A DNA stretch of 64,000 bases from Novosphingobium panipatense (GTDB taxonomy: Bacteria; Pseudomonadota; Alphaproteobacteria; Sphingomonadales; Sphingomonadaceae): NCBI RefSeq assembly GCF_002149965.1, contig NZ_MSQB01000005.1:62001-126000 (forward strand), written 5' to 3'. The position numbers and the translations under genes were made by a program. The notes beneath the pieces were generated by a model that was not told the DNA's origin, did not search any database, and was given only the letters and a program-made list of their open reading frames with translations. Below, piece by piece: positions 9,780-18,300 of this stretch (positions are counted from its first letter, which is position 1; each line of letters begins with the position of its first letter).

Positions 9780-9962
9780 ATGGACAATAACGGGTCATCT
9801 TTTTCGGAGCGCTTCAATTACAGCGCGCCAGACGCCGAAATCACCGTCCGCGAGGACGCGCCCAAAATCCTGCGCGCCGGCTTGACGCAGCTCGCGTACG
9901 CGGCCGAAATCGGCGGCAACCCGCGCCCGGGCAGCCGTCACGATCTTGACCCCCTCGAGTGA
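9780..9962 (+). pseudogene. Truncated N-terminus of an abortive-infection (AbiJ/HEPN-type) protein
   Basis: A 60-residue frame with a good composition in its first 40 residues: a short polar lead, then TVREDAPKILRAGLTQLAYAA. This resembles the N-terminal helix pair with the VREDAP-x-x-LR pattern that I associate with AbiJ/HEPN-type abortive-infection proteins. The match breaks off after NPRPGS and the frame ends in unrelated sequence, and nothing downstream continues it. I read it as the stump of a defence gene lost when the restriction-modification block was inserted. Family assignment is weak. Confidence 0.3.
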
Positions 9963-10052
9963 TTCCTTCCGCCTCCCCCGTGAGGGAGGTGACATTACGA
10001 ATCATCCTCATGCAGAAAATGTTCGCATTGCGTTCCGCGCGGGGTTGACGGT

Positions 10053-10089
10053 GGGATTCTCAGGGGACAAAAAGTCCGGTGAGATTCCC
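10053..10089 (+). promoter_or_regulatory. Dyad operator with GGAC-N5-GTCC in front of the C5 methyltransferase
   Basis: Arms GGGATTCTCA (10053-10062) and TGAGATTCCC (10080-10089) pair at 9 of 10 positions and enclose GGAC AAAAA GTCC (10065-10077). A GGAC-N5-GTCC repeat is, as I recall it, the regulatory site bound by the N-terminal helix-turn-helix of SsoII-type C5 methyltransferases. Here it directly precedes a methyltransferase with such a domain and covers the probable Shine-Dalgarno GGTGAG (10078-10083). A candidate -35 TTGACG lies at 10045-10050. Autorepression of the methyltransferase is the likely role. Confidence 0.6.
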
Positions 10090-10090
10090 C

Positions 10091-11374
10091 ATGCCGAGAG
10101 TGCAAAGAATGAACGAAATCCTGTCGGCGTCACGGTTTGAAGTGCTTTTGGAAGCGCGAACTCTCTTCACGCAGCGCGAGTTGGCGGAGCGGTTGGACTA
10201 TAACCCAAAGCAGATAAGCCGGTGGGAAAAGCGCGAACTTGAGATTCCCTTGGCAGTCGTCCCTGCGCTTCAACGGATTATCGGAGGTCATAACGTCACC
10301 GGCCAAGGCGACAGTGATTTTACTTTTATCGACCTGTTTGCGGGCATCGGAGGGATCCGGCTCGGATTTGAAGCGATCGGCGGTCGCTGTGTTTTTACGA
10401 GTGAATGGGACGATTATGCCCAGAGGACATATCGCCGCAATTTCGGTGAGGATCATCCCATCGCGGGTGACATAACCAAAATTGATGAGTCCGACATCCC
10501 AGACCATGATGTGCTTTTGGCGGGTTTCCCCTGCCAGCCCTTCAGCTTGGCCGGCGTTTCAAAAAAGAATGCTCTCGGTCGACCCCATGGCTTCGAATGC
10601 ACCACGCAGGGAACTCTCTTTTTCGACGTGCAGCGCATCATCGCCAAGAAACAGCCCAAGGCATTTTTACTTGAGAATGTGAAGAACCTCGTCAGTCACG
10701 ACAAGGGTAACACTTTCCGCGTGATCATGGACGTGCTGGAGCGGCAGCTGGGATATACGGTCAAGCCAATGGTCGTCGACGGAAGGCGCTTCGTGCCGCA
10801 GCACCGTCAGCGCATTCTGCTCGTGGGGTTCAGGGAGGACGTCGGGTTCGAGTGGGAGGAACTGCTGGCGACTTTTCCGGAAGTCGCGGGCGGCCCAAAG
10901 CTCAGATCCATCCTCCATGCGGAAAACGGAAGCGAGAAGGATGGCGATCAAGGCCGCTTTCTTCTTCCAAATGGTAAAGTTCAGCCGAAATATGTGCTGA
11001 CGGACCGACTTTGGGCATATCTTCAGGGATATGCTGAAAAGCATCGTGCGGCAGGCAACGGCTTCGGTTGTAGCGTCGTTGGACCCGACGAAACGAGCAG
11101 GACTCTGTCTGCGCGCTACTATAAGGATGGTTCGGAAATTTTGATCTACAGGGGCAAGGGCAAGAATCCGCGTCGGCTGACCCCAAGGGAATGCGCGCGT
11201 CTGATGGGATATCCGGAGACGTTCGAAATTCCCGTCTCGGATATGCGCGCATACAAGCAGTTCGGAAATTCCGTTGTTGTGCCTCTGATCGAAGCGGTAG
11301 CGCGCGGCATGAAGCCGGGGATCATGAAGCTGGTTCAGTCTGATGTGGAGCGGCTAGCCGTCGCAAATGGCTGA
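10091..11374 (+). CDS. dcm: DNA (cytosine-5-)-methyltransferase, EcoRII/SsoII-like, with N-terminal HTH
   Basis: Protects host DNA by methylating cytosine in the element's own recognition site, most likely CCWGG or CCNGG. Residues 1-60 form a helix-turn-helix ([20 protein letters not shown]), a regulatory extension seen in EcoRII and SsoII enzymes. The catalytic part shows motif [12 protein letters not shown] (about 80), motif [10 protein letters not shown] with the nucleophilic Cys (about 147), motif VI ENVKN (about 194), motif VIII QHRQR and motif X FGNSVVVP. Possible starts are GTG 10079, ATG 10091 (GGTGAG 8 bases upstream, preferred) and ATG 10109. It overlaps vsr by 8 bases. The C-terminal target-recognition region (about 240-330) was not resolved to a specific site. 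Confidence 0.93.
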   Translation: MPRVQRMNEILSASRFEVLLEARTLFTQRELAERLDYNPKQISRWEKRELEIPLAVVPALQRIIGGHNVTGQGDSDFTFIDLFAGIGGIRLGFEAIGGRCVFTSEWDDYAQRTYRRNFGEDHPIAGDITKIDESDIPDHDVLLAGFPCQPFSLAGVSKKNALGRPHGFECTTQGTLFFDVQRIIAKKQPKAFLLENVKNLVSHDKGNTFRVIMDVLERQLGYTVKPMVVDGRRFVPQHRQRILLVGFREDVGFEWEELLATFPEVAGGPKLRSILHAENGSEKDGDQGRFLLPNGKVQPKYVLTDRLWAYLQGYAEKHRAAGNGFGCSVVGPDETSRTLSARYYKDGSEILIYRGKGKNPRRLTPRECARLMGYPETFEIPVSDMRAYKQFGNSVVVPLIEAVARGMKPGIMKLVQSDVERLAVANG

Positions 11375-11816
11375 CACGGTCGACGCGGCCACCCGAAGCC
11401 GGATGATGTCCGGCATCCGGGCGCGCGATACCAAGATCGAGTTGGCGATCCGCAAGGCGCTATTCGCCCGGGGGTATCGCTACAGGACGGACGTTCGGCG
11501 CCTTCCGGGCCGACCAGATATAGTATTGCCGCGCTGGAAAGCCGTCATCCTCGTCCATGGGTGTTTTTGGCATGCACATGACTGCGGCCTTTGTCGCATT
11601 CCAGCAACACGGCCAGAATTCTGGAAGGCGAAGCTGGAAGGAAATTCGGAGCGTGACCGCCGGAACGAAGCTGCGCTTATGGATGCTGGGTGGAGAATTG
11701 CCACCGTTTGGGAATGTGCCTTGCGGTCCAAGGGATCCGAAGCTGTAAAGGAGGTGGCGGGAGAGCTGGATGTCTGGATCAGGGGGCCGGAACAGATGAT
11801 AGAGATCCGCGGGTGA
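11367..11816 (+). CDS. vsr: Very short patch repair endonuclease
   Basis: A 149-residue Vsr enzyme that nicks next to T:G mismatches made when 5-methylcytosine deaminates in the methyltransferase site, starting repair back to C. The N-terminus [19 protein letters not shown] (read as two halves, with the RSRMM-IR-x-DTK core) and the strand [28 protein letters not shown] carry the catalytic Asp and the zinc ligands typical of the family. It overlaps the methyltransferase by 8 bases and the restriction gene by 4 bases, so the three are one operon. Confidence 0.93.
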   Translation: MADTVDAATRSRMMSGIRARDTKIELAIRKALFARGYRYRTDVRRLPGRPDIVLPRWKAVILVHGCFWHAHDCGLCRIPATRPEFWKAKLEGNSERDRRNEAALMDAGWRIATVWECALRSKGSEAVKEVAGELDVWIRGPEQMIEIRG

Positions 11817-13042
11817 GGAGCGGCCACCTTTCAGATTATTTTCGCCAAGTCGCCTGGAAGCGACTGACCGCGGTTGACGCGGATCAGCATCGTTCTCATC
11901 AACACGAGTTCGGGGGTGTAGGCGCACTACGCACCATGCTTGGCGAGGAAGATCGCCGGAATATCCCAACCACGTTCATTTATCTCGCCGACGACGATCC
12001 AGAGCCGCTCAGAGAGCAGGCGTGGCTCAGCTGGTACGACACGCGCCGAAAGCAGAGCCATCGCGGTCCGGAGTATCGCCTGTATTTTCCGGACACGGTC
12101 GTTTCAGACAATGCAACCGAGGGCGACCTCCTCATCATTGGAGTGCGGCCGGACGATTCGCTCATGGCCATCATCGCAGAGAGCGGATCGACGATCGCTG
12201 GCCAGCTGCTTTGGCTCTTCGGGGTGGACCATGCTCACCCGGGTTATTCGGTGAAGGGGGAGATTGAAACCAACCAGCTCCGCTTGGAATTCGCTTCGCG
12301 TTTCATCCTCGAAGAGCTCGGTGTGGATGTCGAGTCCGCTGACGACGACTACCTCGACCAGATGAATAAGCGCTTTGGCTCCAGCTTTCCCGGCACCCGA
12401 GAATTTTCTAATTATACGCGCGAAACGCTCGGCGATCTCGACATCAAGGGTGACCCTGACGGAGCGCTGATGGCGCTAGTGGAACGCGAGGAGGTATTGT
12501 TCCGCACATTCGAGCGTCACCTTATCGGCGACCAACTCCAAGAAGGTTTTGACGAAGTCGACGAATTCGTCAGGTTCAGCCTCTCAGTCCAGAACCGTCG
12601 CAAAAAGCGCATGGGTACGGCGTTAGAGAATCATCTTGAATATATGTTTCAGGAGTTGGGAATCAGGGCAGACCGCAATCCGGTCACAGAGGGCAAGTCA
12701 AAGCCGGACTTCATATTCCCCGGCATTACAGAATATCATGATCCCGCCTTTGAGACCCAGCGGCTGACAATGCTGGGGGTGAAGAGTACCTGCAAGGATC
12801 GCTGGAGGCAGGTGCTATCCGAGGCAGACCGCATTCCAGACAAGCATCTGTTGACGCTCGAGCCCTCGATCAGTCTGGCCCAAACCGACGAAATGCGCCG
12901 GCAACGGCTCCAGCTGGTCCTGCCCTCTCGATTGCACCTCACTTACGCGCAGAGCCAGCAGTCATGGCTCTTGTCCATTTCGACATTGGTTGAGCTTCTT
13001 CACGACCGGGATAGCATCGCCCGCAGTTCTTCGATCGAATAG
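11813..13042 (+). CDS. Type IIE restriction endonuclease, EcoRII-like
   Basis: A 409-residue enzyme, close to the 404 residues of EcoRII. I take the GTG at 11813, which overlaps the vsr stop as GTGA; the first residues LSDYFRQVAWKRLTAVDAD are typical of the EcoRII-type N-terminus. The N-terminal part is the effector-binding fold. The C-terminal part carries the PD-(D/E)XK nuclease: GTALENHLEYMF, SKPDFIFPG and GVKSTCKDRWRQVL, where the Asp of KPD and the Lys of GVK fit the active site. It should cut the same site the methyltransferase protects and needs two sites for cleavage. Its 3' end overlaps the oppositely oriented HNH gene by 43 bases. Confidence 0.9.
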   Translation: MRSGHLSDYFRQVAWKRLTAVDADQHRSHQHEFGGVGALRTMLGEEDRRNIPTTFIYLADDDPEPLREQAWLSWYDTRRKQSHRGPEYRLYFPDTVVSDNATEGDLLIIGVRPDDSLMAIIAESGSTIAGQLLWLFGVDHAHPGYSVKGEIETNQLRLEFASRFILEELGVDVESADDDYLDQMNKRFGSSFPGTREFSNYTRETLGDLDIKGDPDGALMALVEREEVLFRTFERHLIGDQLQEGFDEVDEFVRFSLSVQNRRKKRMGTALENHLEYMFQELGIRADRNPVTEGKSKPDFIFPGITEYHDPAFETQRLTMLGVKSTCKDRWRQVLSEADRIPDKHLLTLEPSISLAQTDEMRRQRLQLVLPSRLHLTYAQSQQSWLLSISTLVELLHDRDSIARSSSIE

Positions 13043-13848
13043 GGCGGCGCGCGTCGATGGGCGACGCTGTGGCAGTTTGGGCAGAGCGGCGCAAGATCAT
13101 CCCGCGGATTGATGATGTAGCCGGGGCCCAGCTCAGAAACCGGCGTGAGGTGATGGACCTCGATCAGCCCGGTGGCGGCATCGCCGTAAAGGATGTCCAA
13201 CTGCAGATCGCAGGCCTTGCAGGCATAGCCGTGGATGGCAAGGGCTGCAGCGCGGTTGCGCCGGTCGCGTTCGTAGCGGTTGACCTCGATCCGAGTCTTG
13301 GCGCCTTCGGGAAGGCCCTCGGCATCGGTTTCTGGAATGTCCTCTTCGTGCGGTTCCAGGGGGAGCAAGGCGAGAATGGCGGCCGCAATCCGCGCCGTCC
13401 ACCGCTCGATCAGACGGCTGTCGCCCTCTTCGTCGCCCTCATTGATTGCCAGCATGCCTCGCCGGACGACAAGCCCCATGCTGCGCCAAGGCGACGACCA
13501 CGCTGCTGGGCCGTCAGGCGCGACCGCACCACCGTTGACCGTGAAATCAACTTCCGCACCATCGGACCGGCATTTCTCCAGAACGGCTGAGAAGGTCGCG
13601 CGTCCCGTCTCATCGGCAGCGCCCATTGCCTCGACAAGAGCGCCGGCGAAGGTGCCGGGCAGGAGTTGGACATCGAGACGGCGCCAGCCCACCGTTGCGC
13701 GGATCGCAAAGGTATTGGCTTTTGGATGGCCGGCAGGATGTAGCTCCAGCCAGCGCCGGCCCTCGCCATCGCGGCCCTCGCTCCCCTCGAAATCCAGCCC
13801 GGCCTCGGCCGATACCCGGCCGGCCAGCGTGTGCGGATCAGGCGACAT
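13000..13848 (-). CDS. HNH endonuclease with unknown N-terminal domain
   Basis: The last gene of the SNF2 operon, 282 residues. The C-terminal 85 residues form a zinc-containing HNH nuclease: CKAC, then VHHLTPVSEL, INPRDDLAPLCPNCHSVAH. Both CxxC pairs and the HH, N and H residues are present, as in McrA-type nucleases. The N-terminal 190 residues contain a strand-rich part with WLELHPAG and RLDVQLLPG that I do not recognise; it may bind DNA or a modified base. It overlaps the GHKL ATPase gene by 11 bases and probably provides the cutting activity of the system. Confidence 0.82.
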   Translation of the reverse strand: MSPDPHTLAGRVSAEAGLDFEGSEGRDGEGRRWLELHPAGHPKANTFAIRATVGWRRLDVQLLPGTFAGALVEAMGAADETGRATFSAVLEKCRSDGAEVDFTVNGGAVAPDGPAAWSSPWRSMGLVVRRGMLAINEGDEEGDSRLIERWTARIAAAILALLPLEPHEEDIPETDAEGLPEGAKTRIEVNRYERDRRNRAAALAIHGYACKACDLQLDILYGDAATGLIEVHHLTPVSELGPGYIINPRDDLAPLCPNCHSVAHRRAPPYSIEELRAMLSRS

Positions 13849-15445
13849 CCTTCTCGATCTCTGGATCCGGGAGCGTTTCGACCAGCTTCTCTAGGATGCG
13901 CGAGACCTCATAGCGCAGATCGCGGAATAGCTCGTTAGTGTTATCGCGGACCGTCGAGTGCTCGGCCACGCAGAGCGCCCACAGCAGGGAATCGAGGCCC
14001 TGCATGGTGACGCTTTTCGAGAGGTTCGGGACATACACCTTGCTGTAATAGGGATGGCTCGTGTTGATCTGCACAGCGCGATGCTGCTCGATCATGACCG
14101 GCTGGAACAGCAGGCCGTTGGTGATCCCGTCGACCGGCTGCACGAAGACCTCCCCGGGTCGCTGAGCCTCGGCCATCGGCAGCTTTAGCCGGAACTTGCC
14201 GTGCTGGTTCTTGATGACAACCTCGCCCGTATTGGGGTCGGCGACGTTGACCTCGGCCCCGCCGGCGTCGGCCTCGCGGTTGCGGATATTGTTGTTGGAG
14301 TTGTCGTGCGCACCCTCGCTCTTCTTGGCGATCTTTTTTTGCTCGCCCTCGCGCCGCCGGCGATTCGCCTCGCGGCGCGGCGCGGGCAGAAACTGATCCT
14401 CCAGCCATTGCGCCAAATCTTCGTTGAGGATGATCTGCGACTTCTTGATATCGAGATGAAACGCATCATCGAGCTTATTGTCGAAGGAAAATTCAACGCG
14501 GATCAGGTTGTAGTGCGGTTCTCTGCGATAAATTCCGAGCCAGTCGGCCGCGTGAATCAGGCGCTCCTCGCGGTAGATGTAGATGCCCTGAGTATCGTTC
14601 CCGACCCGGGCTAAGGCCGCCGCCTCCTTGGACGGGAACTCCTCCTCGCGGGGCAGGATATAGGCCTTGACCGTGAACTCGGCCGTGCTGCCATCAGCCA
14701 GCTCGGCCGGCACGGTCTGTTGCGCCACTAGCTCCGAATAATGCCGCTGGAATGGGTCCCAAGCCTCGACAGGCTTGCCGTTCAGCTCGATCTCGACATG
14801 CGGCGCCCGCTTGTCCTTGGCGTCGAGAAACCGCTGATAGATCATGCCGAGATGCTGGCGGAGGTCATCCTCCTTCGACTGCAGGGCCTTCTTCGCCCAC
14901 CCTGCCTTCTTGTCCTCGAAATCCTTGACGAGCCGGTCGACCTGTTCCCAGAGAACGACGGTGCCGGCGCGGCCCGCGGCCACGATGTCTAGCTGTTCGA
15001 CCGCCTCGGGGTCACAATCGGCTGTCAGCAACAGCTCCCACGACTTCGCCTCGGCAACATGGTTCAGGTCCCACGTCGCCATCAGGGGCGCCGTGTTCCC
15101 ATCGGGCCGGGAAATCACCGAAAGCCGCTTGCAGAAGGCGGTAGATGCCGTTTTCAGGCCAAGGCCGTACTTGCCGAGGCTGGCCGCGCTTGGCCGCGCG
15201 GCGGAGCCGTATTGCATCGCGTTGATGAGGCCCTGCCGGTTCATGCCATCGCCATTATCGACGATCAGCAGCCTGATCTTCCGCTGCATGTCGGCGCTGA
15301 GCCAGAGCTGGACCTTCGTCGCATGCGCGGCGATTGAGTTGTCAACGATATCGGCTACGGCGGTATTGAACTCGTAGCCTGTGTCGCGCAGGCCCTCGAT
15401 CATCCGCTCCGGATTGGGCGGCAGGTTGATTGGCTCGATTGTCAT
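13838..15445 (-). CDS. GHKL (MORC/MutL/Hsp90-like) ATPase
   Basis: A 535-residue protein with an N-terminal GHKL ATPase: N-box VADIVDNSIAAHA (about 31-43), DNGDGMN (about 62) and GKYGLGLKTAS (about 92). The middle part is consistent with an S5-like transducer and the last 250 residues contain a charged stretch rich in Arg, Glu and Lys followed by a strand-rich tail. GHKL ATPases of this shape occur in prokaryotic restriction-like systems related to eukaryotic MORC proteins and act as ATP-driven DNA clamps. It sits between the EcoRII-N protein and the HNH nuclease with 9 bases upstream and an 11-base overlap downstream. A chaperone role is unlikely given these neighbours. Confidence 0.82.
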   Translation of the reverse strand: MTIEPINLPPNPERMIEGLRDTGYEFNTAVADIVDNSIAAHATKVQLWLSADMQRKIRLLIVDNGDGMNRQGLINAMQYGSAARPSAASLGKYGLGLKTASTAFCKRLSVISRPDGNTAPLMATWDLNHVAEAKSWELLLTADCDPEAVEQLDIVAAGRAGTVVLWEQVDRLVKDFEDKKAGWAKKALQSKEDDLRQHLGMIYQRFLDAKDKRAPHVEIELNGKPVEAWDPFQRHYSELVAQQTVPAELADGSTAEFTVKAYILPREEEFPSKEAAALARVGNDTQGIYIYREERLIHAADWLGIYRREPHYNLIRVEFSFDNKLDDAFHLDIKKSQIILNEDLAQWLEDQFLPAPRREANRRRREGEQKKIAKKSEGAHDNSNNNIRNREADAGGAEVNVADPNTGEVVIKNQHGKFRLKLPMAEAQRPGEVFVQPVDGITNGLLFQPVMIEQHRAVQINTSHPYYSKVYVPNLSKSVTMQGLDSLLWALCVAEHSTVRDNTNELFRDLRYEVSRILEKLVETLPDPEIEKDVA

Positions 15446-15454
15446 GGTTCCCCC

Positions 15455-15871
15455 TTAAATCTGTACGACGCGCCAGCCCGACCCGAGCTTGAGGACGCCT
15501 GCCTCATTCAATGCAGCCTGCCGCTGCCGGCGATGCGAGATCATGTAGCGGTCGCCGTCATGCGATAGGACCACCTCATCCCCGACGACCAGCCCGGCCT
15601 GCCGGATGTATTTGGTCATTCGGGTCAGCCTATACTCATTGCGGGTCCCCTCAAAGAACCTGCCGTTGTAGTAGATGAAAGCAAATTCCCAGAACGTTCC
15701 GCTGCTGTCGAGAAAGCGCAGGTGGCAGCGCGGATTGTGTTGCGAGGCATCGAGCTTCGGGAAAAAGGACAGGATGCCTTCTTCCTTGGGAACGAGGATG
15801 CCTGCCTGATGGCCGCCCGTCTCGCCCGTGTCGTTCTTGCTCAGGAGCTTGGCGATACTGCGCTTGGTCAT
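15455..15871 (-). CDS. Stand-alone EcoRII N-terminal (effector-binding) domain protein
   Basis: A 138-residue protein that is nearly all one domain, the B3-like DNA-binding pseudobarrel known from the N-terminus of EcoRII. The segment KNDTGETGGHQAGILVPK, the LSFFPKLD strand, HLRFLDSSG, FIYYNGRFF and TRNEYRLTRM are characteristic. There is no nuclease domain, so it likely serves as the DNA-reading subunit for the SNF2/GHKL/HNH complex. Its start codon abuts the SNF2 stop with no spacer, indicating translational coupling. A second copy of the same fold sits in the R.EcoRII-like enzyme only 2.4 kb away. Confidence 0.85.
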   Translation of the reverse strand: MTKRSIAKLLSKNDTGETGGHQAGILVPKEEGILSFFPKLDASQHNPRCHLRFLDSSGTFWEFAFIYYNGRFFEGTRNEYRLTRMTKYIRQAGLVVGDEVVLSHDGDRYMISHRRQRQAALNEAGVLKLGSGWRVVQI

Positions 15872-17764
15872 TCAGGTTCCCTGCTTCGCAAGTGGTGATC
15901 GGCCCAAGGCCGCCACGATGTCGGCATAATCGTCGTCGCCGCCCTCCACGCCGATTACGGCCGTGCCGGAGATCGCGCGCTTGCGCGTCAGGCGCTCGTC
16001 GATCACGTCCTCGACTGTATTGGCCACGAGCAGCCGGTGGATCGTCACGGGGCGCTCCTGCCCTCGCCGGTGCGCACGGGCGGAAGCCTGGTCCTCAAGA
16101 GCCGGGTTCCATTCCGGATTGTAGTGGATGACGTGGTTAGCGGCAGTGATGTTAAGCCCCGACCCACCTGCCCGCGGGTTCAGGATCAAGGCCGCTCCGC
16201 CCTTCACGGCGCTGAATGCGTCGATCAGCGGCTGGCGGGCGTCGATCGCTAGGCGACCGTCAATAATGCCAGTGAAGGCATTGTGCCGGCGCGCGATATA
16301 CTGCGCGATCAGGTCGGCCATACCGGTGAAGGAGGTGAAGATGATGACTTTCTCGCCGAGGGCGAAGATCTCCTCGACCAGTTCGTCAAGCCGACGGAAT
16401 TTCGAGAAGTCCATCGGATCGCCTGTGTGGCGATCGCTATCGACAAGGGCCGGATGCGCGCAGAAGCGGCGCATCGCGGTTAGGGCGACGAGGGTTGCTG
16501 CGGCACCATACTCGACCGCGATGCGGTCGCGCAGCTCGTCATAATGCGCGGCTTCGCCGTCATCCAGCTCGACCACCTGCGGAATGTCGATGCGCGGGGG
16601 CAAGTCCTTGGCGACATCGGCAACACGCCGGCGCAGCATTAGCGGGGAGACAAGCGGCTCCAGCGCGGCCGCGCCGTCGACATCATCCTGGAAATGCGTC
16701 TGGAAGGTGCCGGCGTCACCGAGGTGTCCGGGCAGCACAAAGTCCATGATCGACCATAGGTCGAGCAGCTTGTTCTCGACAGGGGTGCCGGTGACAGCGA
16801 GGCCCACCTTGCGCGGCAGGGCCTTGACGGCCTTCGTGCGCTGCGCAGTCGGGTTGCGGATATATTGCGCCTCGTCGAGAACGATCACCTGCCAGTCGAT
16901 CATCCCCAGCAGGCTGTTGTCCCGCACAACGCTGTCATAGGAAGTGACGACGACATCATAGCCCTGCAGGTCCGCCGGCCGACCTGTGCGATCGGGACCG
17001 TGATGCTTCAGCACCTTTAGGTCGGGAGCAAACTTTCCTATCTCCCGCCGCCAGTTTTCAAGCAGCGAGCCGGGCGCCGCAATCAGCGCCGGGTGCAGCG
17101 GTCCCGAGCCGCAATCGCGCAGGGCGCTGATGATCTGGAGCGTTTTGCCCAGCCCCATCTCGTCGGCCAACAGCCCGCCGACCTGTTCTGACAGCAGGAA
17201 CTTGAGCCAGCGCCAGCCCGAGGCTTGGTAGGGGTAAAGAGTGGCATGCACGCCCTCCGGCAATTCTTCGCCGTCCGGCGCGAAAGCCAAGGGCGATATA
17301 TTGCGGTCGGCAAGCTTGTCCTCAATCAGGCCGCTGGCGGTGGCCTTCCTGATAGCAAGGAACGACCGGAGCGATCCGGCCCGGCCGAGCGACGCGCCGG
17401 AGGATTCCAGCATGCTCATGATGTCGGCGCTCTGGTCCGGCTCGACCGGATACCAGACGCCATCCGCAACGACATGGCCGCGCGCCAGATCATCCGGCTG
17501 CAGCGCGATCGTTTTGCCGCGGCAGGAACCAGAAAGCGAAAAGACCGGAACGCCATCTCCTTGGGAGTCGTCAATCACGACAAGAGGATCGAGCGGATAC
17601 CGGGACAGACGCAGTCCCTCCACATGCGCAGGAATCCAGTCCTCGCTCGGTTTTTTCTCAATCAGCGCACGATAGACTTCGTCGACCTTCGACACGCGGG
17701 CGTTGCCCTCTGGATCGAGCAGCCAGAGTTCTCTTCCCCTGATATCCCACGCGCCTTCGCCCAT
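15872..17764 (-). CDS. SNF2-family helicase/translocase
   Basis: The first gene of a four-gene defence operon, 630 residues. The N-terminal 180 residues are a family-specific lead region. The core has motif I LADEMGLGKTLQ (about 200-208), motif II VLDEAQYIRN (DEAQ in place of DEAH), motif III TGTPVENKL, motif V LNPRAGGSGLNI and motif VI DQASARAHRRGQ. Such motors translocate on double-stranded DNA and can drive a nuclease complex. Downstream genes follow with zero or 9-base spacing. The ATG at 17764 is preceded by AAGG only 3 bases away, so the start is reasonable but the ribosome site is weak. The region 17765-17952 is AT-richer and presumably holds its promoter. Confidence 0.9.
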   Translation of the reverse strand: MGEGAWDIRGRELWLLDPEGNARVSKVDEVYRALIEKKPSEDWIPAHVEGLRLSRYPLDPLVVIDDSQGDGVPVFSLSGSCRGKTIALQPDDLARGHVVADGVWYPVEPDQSADIMSMLESSGASLGRAGSLRSFLAIRKATASGLIEDKLADRNISPLAFAPDGEELPEGVHATLYPYQASGWRWLKFLLSEQVGGLLADEMGLGKTLQIISALRDCGSGPLHPALIAAPGSLLENWRREIGKFAPDLKVLKHHGPDRTGRPADLQGYDVVVTSYDSVVRDNSLLGMIDWQVIVLDEAQYIRNPTAQRTKAVKALPRKVGLAVTGTPVENKLLDLWSIMDFVLPGHLGDAGTFQTHFQDDVDGAAALEPLVSPLMLRRRVADVAKDLPPRIDIPQVVELDDGEAAHYDELRDRIAVEYGAAATLVALTAMRRFCAHPALVDSDRHTGDPMDFSKFRRLDELVEEIFALGEKVIIFTSFTGMADLIAQYIARRHNAFTGIIDGRLAIDARQPLIDAFSAVKGGAALILNPRAGGSGLNITAANHVIHYNPEWNPALEDQASARAHRRGQERPVTIHRLLVANTVEDVIDERLTRKRAISGTAVIGVEGGDDDYADIVAALGRSPLAKQGT

Positions 17765-17952
17765 AAACCTTATATGCCAACTCTTTAGTTCCGCGTTGCG
17801 AGACGAATCGTGCTTTGATCTGCAGCATGCCCCTCATCCAGCACCTTATGAGATTTGGCTGAGGTTAGCAGTCAATTTTGCTTCCGCGTTACGATTCGCT
17901 TGGGCCGGCGGGGCAGTGTCCAAGATCCTCGATGGTCAGCTTGACCGCCATG

Positions 17953-18300
17953 CTAGCCGCAACTCACCTTGACGACACGCCGCGTACCCGCGTCGAAGTC
18001 GATGTTCAGGCGATCCGCCCTATAGTCCTCCGTTCGGGCGCAGGTCGTGCAAACCACGCGCCGGTTCTCGCCGTCCAACGCCGCAGGCAGACTGTCGATC
18101 GACCGACCCACCCAGCTTTGCCGCTCCGCAGCTCGGCATTGGTCGGGGTGGGGCACATCGACCGTAGCAGTTTCTGATGGCCGCGTAGGCTCGCGTGACA
18201 CAGAGGCGGCTGGCCCCTCTGGCGAAGCCGTACAGGCGGCCAGCGCCAATAATACGCCGAATGTCACGAGCGTTTCGTGCACCTTGCTGAGCCCCGACAT
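17953..18300 (-). CDS. Lipoprotein of the peptidase inhibitor I78 type
   Basis: A 115-residue protein with an N-terminal signal and lipobox LAAC at about 20-23, so it should be anchored in the envelope. The C-terminal half has the I78 pattern: a Cys followed by RAAERQSWVGRSIDSLP, then ADRLNIDFD and a terminal VSCG. I78 proteins are small inhibitors of serine peptidases. Its start is directly adjacent to the stop of a second protein of the same type (18301), so the two are co-transcribed. There is no obvious link to DNA defence. Confidence 0.78.
   Translation of the reverse strand: MSGLSKVHETLVTFGVLLALAACTASPEGPAASVSREPTRPSETATVDVPHPDQCRAAERQSWVGRSIDSLPAALDGENRRVVCTTCARTEDYRADRLNIDFDAGTRRVVKVSCG

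Noticed and set aside
8296..9798. A 500-residue reverse-strand frame opposite the Rad50-like ATPase
   Set aside because: Rich in Ser and Arg with no motif; the forward frame has Walker A, CPVC, signature and Walker B in order.
10067..10078. A -10 box for the candidate -35 TTGACG before the methyltransferase
   Set aside because: Sequence at the proper spacing is not TATAAT-like, so I list only the -35 as a possibility.
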